The notes under the pieces were generated by a model that was not told the DNA's origin, did no database searches, and saw only the letters and a list, made by a program, of their open reading frames with translations. The translations under genes and the position numbers were made by a program. From JAFGBM01 sp964610155 (GTDB lineage Bacteria; Actinomycetota; Actinomycetes; Actinomycetales; Demequinaceae), in the NCBI GenBank assembly GCA_964610155.1, contig CAZSUY010000001.1, forward strand, positions 124,001 to 188,000: a DNA stretch of 64,000 nt. Reading direction: 5' to 3'. Shown here piece after piece: positions 41,725 to 48,985 of the stretch. Position 1 is the first letter of the stretch. Every line of letters starts with the position of its first letter.

Positions 41725-42288
41725 ATGCCCAGTTGGGCCGAAACCCTTGAAGAGTTGGTGAGGAAGCGTGGCGGTGCCCTCGCAGCGTATGGGTACCTTC
41801 TCACCGGCAATGCACGGGATGCGGAAGACCTGTTACACGACGCCGTCGTGAGGACGTTCTCCCGCGGAAAGGCCAACGTGAGCATGGGCGAGGCGGAAGC
41901 CTATGTCCGGAGGGCCATGTTCTCGGCCCACGTGGACGCCACCCGCAAGGATCAGTCCTGGCGGCGGGTCTTCCATCTTCTCAAGGGGGAGGAAACAGAG
42001 ACCCACGTCCAAGCCGTGGAGTTTCGCACGGATCTTCAGGAGGCCCTGCGCCACCTGACCCCGCGCGAACGTGCTTGTACCATCCTCCGCTTCTACGACG
42101 ATCTCACGGCCGTAGCCATCGGTCGGGAGCTCGGAATATCCGAAGGCACCGTCCGGCGGTATCTGTCCGATGCGGCGGTGAAGTTACGCGGACAACTTGG
42201 GGCACTCGAGGACAACCCATCGCAGGGTGTCTCCTATGGCACCGTGCAAGAAACCGCGACGACACGGACAAAGGCGAAGCAATCGTAG
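41725..42288 (+). CDS. ECF RNA polymerase sigma factor, SigE-family type (second pair)
   Basis: The product is 187 aa, starting MPSWAETLEELVRKR at ATG 41725 with GGAGG five bases upstream. Region 2 has AYGYLLTGNARDAEDLLHDA and AYVRRAMFSAHVDATRK. Region 4 has HLTPRERACTILRFYDDLT and AVAIGRELGISEGTVRRYLS. It is a paralogue of the first sigma. The last 20 residues (QGVSYGTVQETATTR...) are repeated, on DNA, in a remnant 177 bp downstream. The gene is preceded by the shared ECF-type promoter. Confidence 0.88.
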   Translation: MPSWAETLEELVRKRGGALAAYGYLLTGNARDAEDLLHDAVVRTFSRGKANVSMGEAEAYVRRAMFSAHVDATRKDQSWRRVFHLLKGEETETHVQAVEFRTDLQEALRHLTPRERACTILRFYDDLTAVAIGRELGISEGTVRRYLSDAAVKLRGQLGALEDNPSQGVSYGTVQETATTRTKAKQS

Positions 42289-42343
42289 GTATCGCAGATG
42301 AATCAGCAGGGGAGATGTGACGTACGTCACATCTGAAGTACAA

Positions 42344-42380
42344 CCCCAAGGTTTCGATCGACCCAAACGTATTGATAAGT
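42344..42380 (+). promoter_or_regulatory. Duplicate ECF-type promoter before the second partner gene
   Basis: This repeats 41644-41680 at an offset of exactly 700 bp: CCCCAAGGTTT followed by CGTAT at 42368. It lies between the sigma stop and the partner gene and so would drive the partner separately. An additional perfect palindrome, GATGTGACGTACGTCACATC (42314-42333), lies just upstream and could bind a regulator. Confidence 0.55.
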
Positions 42381-42399
42381 GAAGAGGAAGTACGAAGTA

Positions 42400-42465
42400 C
42401 AGGGTGTCTCCTATGGCACCGTGCAAGGAACCGCGACGACACGAGCAAGGACGTGGCAACCGTGA
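42400..42465 (+). pseudogene. Remnant of a second sigma-factor C-terminus
   Basis: These 66 bases encode QGVSYGTVQGTATTRARTWQ and a TGA. That matches the last residues of the intact sigma (QGVSYGTVQETATTR...) with few changes at the DNA level. The rest of a sigma gene is missing: the promoter-to-C-terminus distance is 59 bp here and 582 bp in the intact copy. The TGA overlaps the GTG of the partner gene, as expected for an ancestral sigma/anti-sigma junction. Confidence 0.7.
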
Positions 42466-43502
42466 ATATCAACGAGCAGATGAATCAGCTGGGGCAGATT
42501 GGGAGCGTGGGCTATAAACCCACGGACGAGGTCGTCGACCAACTTGTTGGTCGAGCCAAGCGTGCCCGCGCTATCCGTCAAGGCTCGGCCGCGTTGGTCG
42601 GATCCATCGGAGCCATCGGATTGGGCCTCATCGGAGCGCAGGTTATCGTCAACATCTCCCACCAGGAGGACGCGGGTATTGCGGACCGCAACTTCAACTT
42701 CCAGAACATGTCCTTTGATGACCTCAACGGCAAGGGATACACCGGCCAGGGCACGTCCCAGGATGAACTCGCCAAGGCGTGGCAGGACCTCAAGGCGGCG
42801 GCTGCCGTCACGGTCGTGGCACCCGCACCGGCCGCACCGGCCGCGGAGCCTGGTACGACCACGACGAAACCCCCGACGCAACCCGCGCCGCCTCCCCCCG
42901 CGATTCCCGCAGGGTCCTTCCTCTTCAAGGGTCGCGTGTTCAAGTGCGAGATGTGGCACGACGCCGCGACCGGTTCAGATTTCTGGGGCGCCTGGAGCGG
43001 CACCGGATGGGATTATGAAAACAAGATGATCGTGTGCGATCCCAATAAATCCGAAGATCTTGGCTACAAATACATGGGAAATGGGGCGGGAAATACGTCC
43101 ACCCGAACCTGCACCGGAAGCTCCGACACCAATTGGGGTGCGCCACACCAGATCTCCTGCCGAACGACCAGCGCGCTCTGGAGCCTCCTACCTACTGACT
43201 GGAACAGCGCCAGTGGCGGGAACACCAAGTGGACCCTGAACAACGATGCTGGAAAGATCCTGACCAACTCGAACTACAAGTGGTTCACGCCCGGAGGGTG
43301 TGCAGCGATACCCCTCTCGGCCTCCATTCAGTTGAGGATACTTCCCCAGTGCCACGAGGCCGGTTGCGACGGGTGGTACTACCACAAGGACAGCCACCCG
43401 GTTTGGGATGGTGACACCTACTCCTGGGAGAGTGGAGCGTGGGTGAAGGACACCCCCCCACCTCCGCCGCCGCCGGAGCCGGAACCTGAGCCGGAGCCTT
43501 AG
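42462..43502 (+). CDS. Membrane-anchored sigma partner with extracytoplasmic domain (second pair)
   Basis: The product is 346 aa from GTG 42462, whose GTGA overlap with the sigma remnant supports it. A cytosolic segment of 38 residues (VDQLVGRAKRARAIRQG) resembles that of the 597-aa partner. One membrane helix lies near 40-58. An Ala/Pro linker (about 105-145) is followed by a cysteine-containing domain (FKCEMWHDAATGSDFWGAW, STRTCTGSSDTNWG, ILPQCHEAGCDGWYYH). The protein ends in a polyproline and Pro-Glu repeat. No ZAS motif is present. The role as anti-sigma or sensor is inferred from topology and context. Confidence 0.72.
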   Translation: MNINEQMNQLGQIGSVGYKPTDEVVDQLVGRAKRARAIRQGSAALVGSIGAIGLGLIGAQVIVNISHQEDAGIADRNFNFQNMSFDDLNGKGYTGQGTSQDELAKAWQDLKAAAAVTVVAPAPAAPAAEPGTTTTKPPTQPAPPPPAIPAGSFLFKGRVFKCEMWHDAATGSDFWGAWSGTGWDYENKMIVCDPNKSEDLGYKYMGNGAGNTSTRTCTGSSDTNWGAPHQISCRTTSALWSLLPTDWNSASGGNTKWTLNNDAGKILTNSNYKWFTPGGCAAIPLSASIQLRILPQCHEAGCDGWYYHKDSHPVWDGDTYSWESGAWVKDTPPPPPPPEPEPEPEP

Positions 43503-43521
43503 GTCTAGAATATGTAGGACT

Positions 43522-43563
43522 CCCGGGTGTGGCGCGGATCCCTCAGCCCACGCCACACCCGGG
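43522..43563 (+). terminator. Hairpin after the second partner gene
   Basis: CCCGGGTGTGGCG and CGCCACACCCGGG form a perfect 13-pair stem with a 16-base loop, 20 bases after the stop. Confidence 0.6.
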
Positions 43564-43582
43564 CCCTTCATCGAGGAAGGGA

Positions 43583-43620
43583 AACGAGCGGGTCACGGAA
43601 ACGTGACCCGCTCGTTTTGT
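43583..43620 (+). terminator. Strong rho-independent terminator
   Basis: A perfect 15-pair stem (AACGAGCGGGTCACG and its complement) closes a GAAA tetraloop and is followed by TTTTGT. It ends the second sigma operon. The region on to 43804 has no other supported feature. Confidence 0.85.
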
Positions 43621-43804
43621 TCTACAGTTTTGTCCTACAGCGCCTATCTGGTTCCCGCGCTCGCCGATCACTGGGGGGTGCCGCCACGTGGCGTCGACAT
43701 CGTTGCTGGGCACGCGGCTCGGATCAAGACGGTGACGATTACGAAACAGTAACGGTTCGGCGCGATTCGTGACCGAAGGGTGTGCCGCGAGTAGCGTCTG
43801 GATC

Positions 43805-44956
43805 GTGCAAACAGATCTCACCCCCGTCGGCCTCCGTCGGCCCGTCGTCGTTCTCGGGCTTGCCGCCCTCGTCTTCAGCGCGTCCGCGTGCTCCGCAACG
43901 CCGGAGACCGGCCCGTCGGCGAGTTCCTCGCCATCGGTCGCCGCCCCGGTCGATACCCTTCCTCTCAACAACGTGACGATTCCGTCCGAAGCCTTGGGAG
44001 CGAACCTCATCGGCGACCCCGCGCAGCACGACGCGATTGTCTATTTGCCACCCCAGTACTTCACGAGCGATGACTCGCTTCCCGTCCTCTACTTCCTTCC
44101 TGGGTATGGGGGCTCGACGATGTCGGAAGTTTCCCTTCCCGAGGATCTTGACACGGCCTTCGAGACCCTCGACCCGATGATCATCGTCATCGTCAACGGC
44201 CTCAACTCCTTCACCGGGAGTTTCTACACGGACTCGACGACTACCGGTGGGTGGTCAACCTTCCTCGCGGACGACGTGGTGCCGTATGTCGATTCGCACT
44301 TCCGCACGATCCCTTCGCGCGACGCACGCGGCATCGCCGGCCACTCGATGGGTGGCTTCGGGGCGCTCGACAACGCTATGAGGCACTCCGACGTGTTCGG
44401 GTCGGTCTTCGCGATGGCACCGGCGCTCTTCGACGAGAACGGCCTTCAGGAGTTGCATCTGTTCACGTCGGAGAATCGCGTGCGTGCCTTGATTGCCCTG
44501 GTCGATGAGGCCAGTGCGTTGGGTCCGGACGTGGGTCTCGACCACCTTATCGCGTCTCAGTTGACGTTCGACGTCGGCTATGGGATGGCGTTCGCGCCGA
44601 CCGATGAGTTCCCTTACTTCGAGTACCCATTCACGCTCGCCGAGGATGGCACGCTTGTGCGGGACGACGCCGTCTTGGCGCGATGGGAGGCAGGCTACGG
44701 TGGGGTCGCGTCAGAGGTGGCGGCCTTCGCCCCCGAACTCAAGTCACTCAACGGGATTGGCATCGATTGCGGATCCAATGACGAGAACCGATGGATCCCT
44801 CCGGGTTGCGCATACATGGACGCCCAACTGACTGCCGCTGGCATCGAGCACCAATACACGACCCACACGGGGACTCACAACGGCTTCAACCGTGAGCGCA
44901 TCCTCGAGCACATGCTGCCGTTCTTCTCTGGGATCTTTACGGAAGCGACCGACTAG
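43805..44956 (+). CDS. Esterase-D-family lipoprotein (alpha/beta hydrolase)
   Basis: The product is 383 aa from GTG 43805. A lipoprotein signal ends in SASAC near residue 29, then a Ser/Pro linker. The esterase domain (PF00756 type, as in antigen 85 and S-formylglutathione hydrolase) has LPVLYFLPGYGGSTM near 85 and the nucleophile elbow IAGHSMGGFGAL near 178. The histidine is in HTGTHNGFN near 356. It would hydrolyse acyl or feruloyl esters outside the cell. A GTG at 43769 would add 12 residues in front of a good signal peptide and is less likely. No ribosome-binding site stands out. Confidence 0.82.
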   Translation: MQTDLTPVGLRRPVVVLGLAALVFSASACSATPETGPSASSSPSVAAPVDTLPLNNVTIPSEALGANLIGDPAQHDAIVYLPPQYFTSDDSLPVLYFLPGYGGSTMSEVSLPEDLDTAFETLDPMIIVIVNGLNSFTGSFYTDSTTTGGWSTFLADDVVPYVDSHFRTIPSRDARGIAGHSMGGFGALDNAMRHSDVFGSVFAMAPALFDENGLQELHLFTSENRVRALIALVDEASALGPDVGLDHLIASQLTFDVGYGMAFAPTDEFPYFEYPFTLAEDGTLVRDDAVLARWEAGYGGVASEVAAFAPELKSLNGIGIDCGSNDENRWIPPGCAYMDAQLTAAGIEHQYTTHTGTHNGFNRERILEHMLPFFSGIFTEATD

Positions 44957-45013
44957 CGCGCGAGCGGAGGCGCGCGACCTCCTCCGAAAGGAGTCCGACC
45001 CGCTATTCCAGGG

Positions 45014-45424
45014 TCAAGATCCGGTCCCCGCCCGAGCCGACCGGCTGATCGACCCACCCACCGATCGCACGCCGACCGTCACGGTCACCGCGCCCCTCGG
45101 GTCTGTGGAGCACCGCTCAAGCGCCACTCCCCACTCGTCTGCCACGGCAGCCGCCAAGGCGCAAGGATCTCCCGAACTCCCATCCAAGCGGCCTATATCC
45201 CAGCACCCTGCGTGCACGCACCCTTTGAACGCACGGAGGTCCCGTGCCTCGGCCGCGGCCGCCAGCGCGCATGCATCGGCTGCTCCCTGAACCCGGGAGG
45301 CCGCGGCCGAGGCGGCGCCCACCACACCAACCGCCGTGGCGAGCGTCGCGGCCACGACCACGAGGGCAACCATGACCAGCGAGGCCGAGCCTCGATCCCC
45401 GTACCTACGCCTAATCCTGGGCAC
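45014..45424 (-). CDS. TadE-like secretion-neighbourhood protein
   Basis: The product is 136 aa. A short basic N-terminus (PRIRRRYGDRGSASL) is followed by one hydrophobic helix near 17-40. The remaining sequence contains QGAADACALAAAAEARDLR, the mark of actinobacterial Rv3654c-like pseudopilins and TadE-like proteins, and two cysteines. It is the last gene of the Tad operon and overlaps the preceding TadE gene by 14 bases. Role: minor pilin or pilus assembly in the membrane. The exact function is not known. Confidence 0.75.
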   Translation of the reverse strand: MPRIRRRYGDRGSASLVMVALVVVAATLATAVGVVGAASAAASRVQGAADACALAAAAEARDLRAFKGCVHAGCWDIGRLDGSSGDPCALAAAVADEWGVALERCSTDPRGAVTVTVGVRSVGGSISRSARAGTGS

Positions 45425-45785
45425 GGGTCACGGCCGAGGCTCGTACGACCAGACCCCACGGGCCGGCGTCTTCGACCGTCACCCGTATCCACTCCCCATC
45501 GCGAACGATGTCGACCGAGGCTCCATCTCCCCCGATCGTCAGGGCAGCCTCACGGGCCATCCCGTTCGAATCCGTGATCGCCACCCGCGCCGAGGCGCTC
45601 GCCGCATCCTGCGCCCTCACCATGGCTACGCCATACTGAGTTGCCACACCGATAAACCCGAGGAGCAAGGCCATAGCGGGCAACACCATCGCGAACTCCA
45701 CCGTTGCCGACCCGCGAGCCGCCGATCCCTGTGATGCCAAATCGTGCTCGGTGAATAGCCTCCGCACCCTGCTGTTTAAACGCAC
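45411..45785 (-). CDS. TadE-family minor pilin
   Basis: The product is 124 aa from a GTG one base after the pilin stop. A basic start is followed by GSATVEFAMVLPAMALLLG near residue 25, which has the TadE prepilin-like pattern (Glu at position +5 of the mature form). A beta-strand C-terminus follows. TadE proteins are processed by prepilin peptidase and help to assemble Flp pili. The gene lies between the DUF4244 pilin and a second TadE-like gene. Confidence 0.82.
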   Translation of the reverse strand: MRLNSRVRRLFTEHDLASQGSAARGSATVEFAMVLPAMALLLGFIGVATQYGVAMVRAQDAASASARVAITDSNGMAREAALTIGGDGASVDIVRDGEWIRVTVEDAGPWGLVVRASAVTRAQD

Positions 45786-45786
45786 C

Positions 45787-45954
45787 CTACTGTCCCAGGG
45801 CCGACCCGATGAGTCCCATGAGCCACCCCCTCACCTCGGGTGACTTGAGCAGGGCCACCAGCACCCCGGCGAACCCCGCCGCGGCCAATGTGACCAGCGC
45901 ATACTCCGTCGTTGCCGATCCGATGTCCTTCGTCCATCCCACAACCCTGTTCAT
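45787..45954 (-). CDS. DUF4244 / Flp pilin-like protein
   Basis: The product is 55 aa from ATG 45954, preceded by AAGGAGA at six bases. IGSATTEYALVTLAAAGFAG has the class III pilin pattern with Glu at +5, and the protein ends in a short helix, GWLMGLIGSALGQ. DUF4244 proteins are the major small pilins of the actinobacterial Tad locus. The gene lies 32 bases after the TadC-type gene. Another in-frame start at 45993 would overlap that gene without a ribosome-binding site. Confidence 0.82.
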   Translation of the reverse strand: MNRVVGWTKDIGSATTEYALVTLAAAGFAGVLVALLKSPEVRGWLMGLIGSALGQ

Positions 45955-45986
45955 CCGGCTCTCCTTTCCGATGACTCCCTTGATCG

Positions 45987-46889
45987 TCACCACTCGTGTC
46001 CGATGCCCGTCGCCAAGGCGACGACGAGCGGAATGACGCCGACGACAACGAACGATGGCAATAAGCAGAGGGCAAGGGGCAGGGTGGCGCCCACCCCCAG
46101 GCGTGCCGCCTCTCGCTCGGCCTCTTCTTGACCGCGCTCGACGATCGCCTCACGGGAGGCGCGCAGCGTCGATGCCGGCGACGCTCCCCGGAACCAGGAG
46201 GACCGGAGGGCCCTTTCGAGCGGGGCGAGGCGAGGGGACGCTTCACCCCACGCAGCCGACCACCCCTCGCCATCGGCGAGCCTGTCCGCAATCCTTGATA
46301 GGGCGTCGCCCTCCGGCGCGGTTGCCCACCCCACCTCCGCGACCGCGGACCTTACGTCCAGGCCGGAACTCACCGCGGCCTCGGTAAGGGCAAGCAACAG
46401 CGCGGCGGGGGCCGCGTCACGCCCGGCGTCCTCGGCGCGAAGAAGCAGACGCCCAAGCCACGCTCGCCCACCCGCCCACATCGCACCCCCGACCGCCAGC
46501 AGGATCCACCCCAGCGGGGTCGCTATAAGAATCCGCGCTGCACCGGGGTCGAGGGCTACGGCGAATAGCCATCCCACGGCTGGCAGCCACAAGAGCACCC
46601 GCGCGCTCGCCCGTGGACCCGCGAGGGCCACCTCCCGCGCCGACTCCGCCCTTCGGCGACCCCGTTCCGCCTCCCCAATCCGTTCGAGCACGTCCGCGAG
46701 GGGTGCGCCGGACCGGTGGGCGAGCCTCCCTGCGGAGCGCAGCGCCTCCGCCTCCATCGGGTCCAGACCTGCTACCTCGGGTGCGCCATCGGCTTCAACC
46801 CCCACCCCAAACGCCTCCCACCAGGCCGCCTCCGGGGTGGCCCCCGAACGAAGCAGCCCGATGGCCTCCATGGTCCTCATCCCGCTCAC
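45987..46889 (-). CDS. Tad inner-membrane platform protein (T2SSF family)
   Basis: The product is 300 aa. The N-terminal helical half contains LDPMEAEALRSAGRLAHRSG and LADVLERIGEAERGRRRA. Two membrane helices lie near 97-140. The second half repeats the pattern: SGLDVRSAVAEVGWATAPEG, then two more helices at the C-terminus. In most actinobacteria two separate genes (TadB and TadC) fill this role. Here only one such gene is present between tadA and the pilin, so the platform may be a single two-module protein. GTGA overlaps the tadA stop. Confidence 0.78.
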   Translation of the reverse strand: MSGMRTMEAIGLLRSGATPEAAWWEAFGVGVEADGAPEVAGLDPMEAEALRSAGRLAHRSGAPLADVLERIGEAERGRRRAESAREVALAGPRASARVLLWLPAVGWLFAVALDPGAARILIATPLGWILLAVGGAMWAGGRAWLGRLLLRAEDAGRDAAPAALLLALTEAAVSSGLDVRSAVAEVGWATAPEGDALSRIADRLADGEGWSAAWGEASPRLAPLERALRSSWFRGASPASTLRASREAIVERGQEEAEREAARLGVGATLPLALCLLPSFVVVGVIPLVVALATGIGHEW

Positions 46890-47941
46890 GCCGCGATCCC
46901 CAACTTCCGCGTCGCGGGGTCATCCCACCCGAGCACCGCTCTGAGCTCGTCCCACGCGGGTCCGTCCGAGACCTCCCCATCCGATCCGGCGACCATCGCC
47001 GTCTCGACCCTAAGATCCTCCCTTCGGCGCCATCCTTCGCGCGCCCGCAACACCGCCACCTCGGTCACTCGTCGCCCCGAAGCCGTCTTCTCCAGGTGAA
47101 CCACCGCATCGAAGGCCGCCGCCGCATAGAGGTCCGTCGCCCTTCGATCCATCCCCGCGAGCGCCCCAAGGGCGGCAAACCGAGCGGGCACGTCGGCGGG
47201 GGTGTTCGCATGAAGGGTGGCCATCCCTCCGCGATGCCCGGTGTTGAGCGCGGTCAGCACGTCCCGCACCTCCACCCCCCGACACTCCCCCAGGACGATT
47301 CGGTCGGGCCTCATCCGGAGGGCTTCACGGACCAATCGCGAGAGGGACACCTCTCCGGCCCCGTCCACGTTCATGCGGCGCTCGACCAGCCGGACCACGT
47401 GAGGATGGTTGGGGTTCACCTCCCCGGCCTCCTCGATGACGACGATCCTCTCCCGGGGATCGACGAGCGAAAGGAGCGAGGCAAGGAGGGTGGTCTTCCC
47501 GCTACCGGTCGCGCCCGTGAGCAGGACGCTCGCACGTACCGATACGAGTCCCTCCAACACCTTTGCGACGCGGGGGGCCAGGGTGCCACCCAACACGAGG
47601 TCGTCGAGCGTGAGGGCGCGGCTCCGAACCGTTCTGAGGGAGATGACCGCGCAACCGTCGACCACAGGGGGGAGGGCCGCGTGGAGACGGGTGCCATCGG
47701 GAAGGCGCGCATCCACCAACGGAGAAGCGTCATCGAGCCGCCGACCACCCAGGGAGGCGAGTCGGACGGCTAGCTCCCTCACCTCTCCCGGTGTCGCGAA
47801 CCTCACCCCCGCACGCTCGAGCCCAGTACCCCTATCGATCCACACCTCTTCGGGACCGTTGACCAACACGTCCGTCACACCAGGGACCTCGATCGCCGCC
47901 TGAAGCGGCCCGGCGTGCCATGGGCGGGGTAGGTGGTTCAC
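46886..47941 (-). CDS. tadA: TadA/CpaF-family pilus ATPase
   Basis: The product is 351 aa. Walker A is LLTGATGSGKTTLLASLL near 155-172, and the Asp/Glu box is VVIEEAGEVNPNHPHV near 189. The His box and Walker B region reads VLGECRGVEVRDVLTALNTG, then HRGGMATLHANTP near 235. It lacks the N-terminal domain of larger CpaF proteins and is of the actinobacterial (Rv3659c-like) size. It powers Flp pilus assembly. No tadZ/CpaE gene is visible upstream. Confidence 0.9.
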   Translation of the reverse strand: MNHLPRPWHAGPLQAAIEVPGVTDVLVNGPEEVWIDRGTGLERAGVRFATPGEVRELAVRLASLGGRRLDDASPLVDARLPDGTRLHAALPPVVDGCAVISLRTVRSRALTLDDLVLGGTLAPRVAKVLEGLVSVRASVLLTGATGSGKTTLLASLLSLVDPRERIVVIEEAGEVNPNHPHVVRLVERRMNVDGAGEVSLSRLVREALRMRPDRIVLGECRGVEVRDVLTALNTGHRGGMATLHANTPADVPARFAALGALAGMDRRATDLYAAAAFDAVVHLEKTASGRRVTEVAVLRAREGWRRREDLRVETAMVAGSDGEVSDGPAWDELRAVLGWDDPATRKLGIAA

Positions 47942-48088
47942 GAACTCAGCCTTCTCGTCCCCGGTATCCCCGGCAAAAAGCGTTCCGACAACGCCAAGGC
48001 CTGCTCATTCGTTGAGAACCTGGGGACATCGGCCAGGCTTCCGACTCCATGGTCAGAGGCTCGTAGAATCCAGTAGGAGGGAGGGTCC

Positions 48089-48874
48089 ATGAGCCTTCAA
48101 CGACAATCGGCGGCCTTCTTCGACCTCGACAAGACAATCATCGCTACGTCGTCCACGATTGCCTTCTCACACGAGCTTCATGTCGAAGGCCTCCTATCCC
48201 GGGTCGACACCCTCCGCACCGTCTACGCCCAGTTCCTCTTCATGGTCGGTGGGGCAGACGCCCGGCAGACCTCGCGTATGCGTGATTCCATCGCGGAGAC
48301 CATCACTGGATGGGAGGCCGACAAGGTCCGGAGAATCGTCGAGGAGACCGTTAAGGAGCATATCGATCCAGTTGTCTTTGAGGAGGCCATTCGCCTCATC
48401 AGGCGCCATCAGGCGAATGGGCGCGACGTCATTATCGTCAGTGCCTCTGGCGCGGAGATCGTTGAACCCATTGCCCGCCTGCTCGGAGCCGTCTCATTCA
48501 TCGCCTCGGAAATGGAGGTGGTCGACGGCAAATACACGGGAAAGATCGACTTCTATGCCTACGGACCGCAGAAAGCCGAGGCCATTCGTGGCCTCGCCAA
48601 GAAGAATGGGTATGACCTCGAGCGCTCGTATGCCTATTCGGACTCAATCACCGACATGCCGATGCTGGATGCCGTGGGATTCGGATACGCCGTCAACCCC
48701 AACCACCACATGCGGCGGATCGCAGCCGAGCACGGTTGGGGAGTCCTCTCCTTCAGGAAGCCCACCGCCTTACGTCAGGTGAATCACCGCCGGGGCACCC
48801 TTGCCTTTGGTGTCATCGTCGGACTCGTCGGCCTCGTCTGGATCGGGACATCTCGACGGCGGGCAAAACTGTAG
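48089..48874 (+). CDS. HAD-IB family phosphatase with C-terminal membrane helix
   Basis: The product is 261 aa. Motif I is FFDLDKTIIATSST near 10-23, motif II VSASGAEIV near 116, and motif III YSDSITDMPML near 187. A single C-terminal membrane helix (residues 236-254) is followed by a basic anchor. It resembles Rv3661, which lies beside the Tad locus in mycobacteria in the same divergent arrangement. The family includes phosphoserine phosphatases and lysophosphatidate phosphatase-like enzymes, and the substrate is not known. A good GGAGGG lies upstream of the start. Confidence 0.85.
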   Translation: MSLQRQSAAFFDLDKTIIATSSTIAFSHELHVEGLLSRVDTLRTVYAQFLFMVGGADARQTSRMRDSIAETITGWEADKVRRIVEETVKEHIDPVVFEEAIRLIRRHQANGRDVIIVSASGAEIVEPIARLLGAVSFIASEMEVVDGKYTGKIDFYAYGPQKAEAIRGLAKKNGYDLERSYAYSDSITDMPMLDAVGFGYAVNPNHHMRRIAAEHGWGVLSFRKPTALRQVNHRRGTLAFGVIVGLVGLVWIGTSRRRAKL

Positions 48875-48985
48875 GGCCATAAGACGCCCGTGCCTGATCG
48901 CCACCGTCGCCCTTGGAGTCGCCATCCTTGCTGGGGCTTCTGTGGCCCCGGAAAGTCCACACTGGCCAAGACCCGAAGTGCTCCG

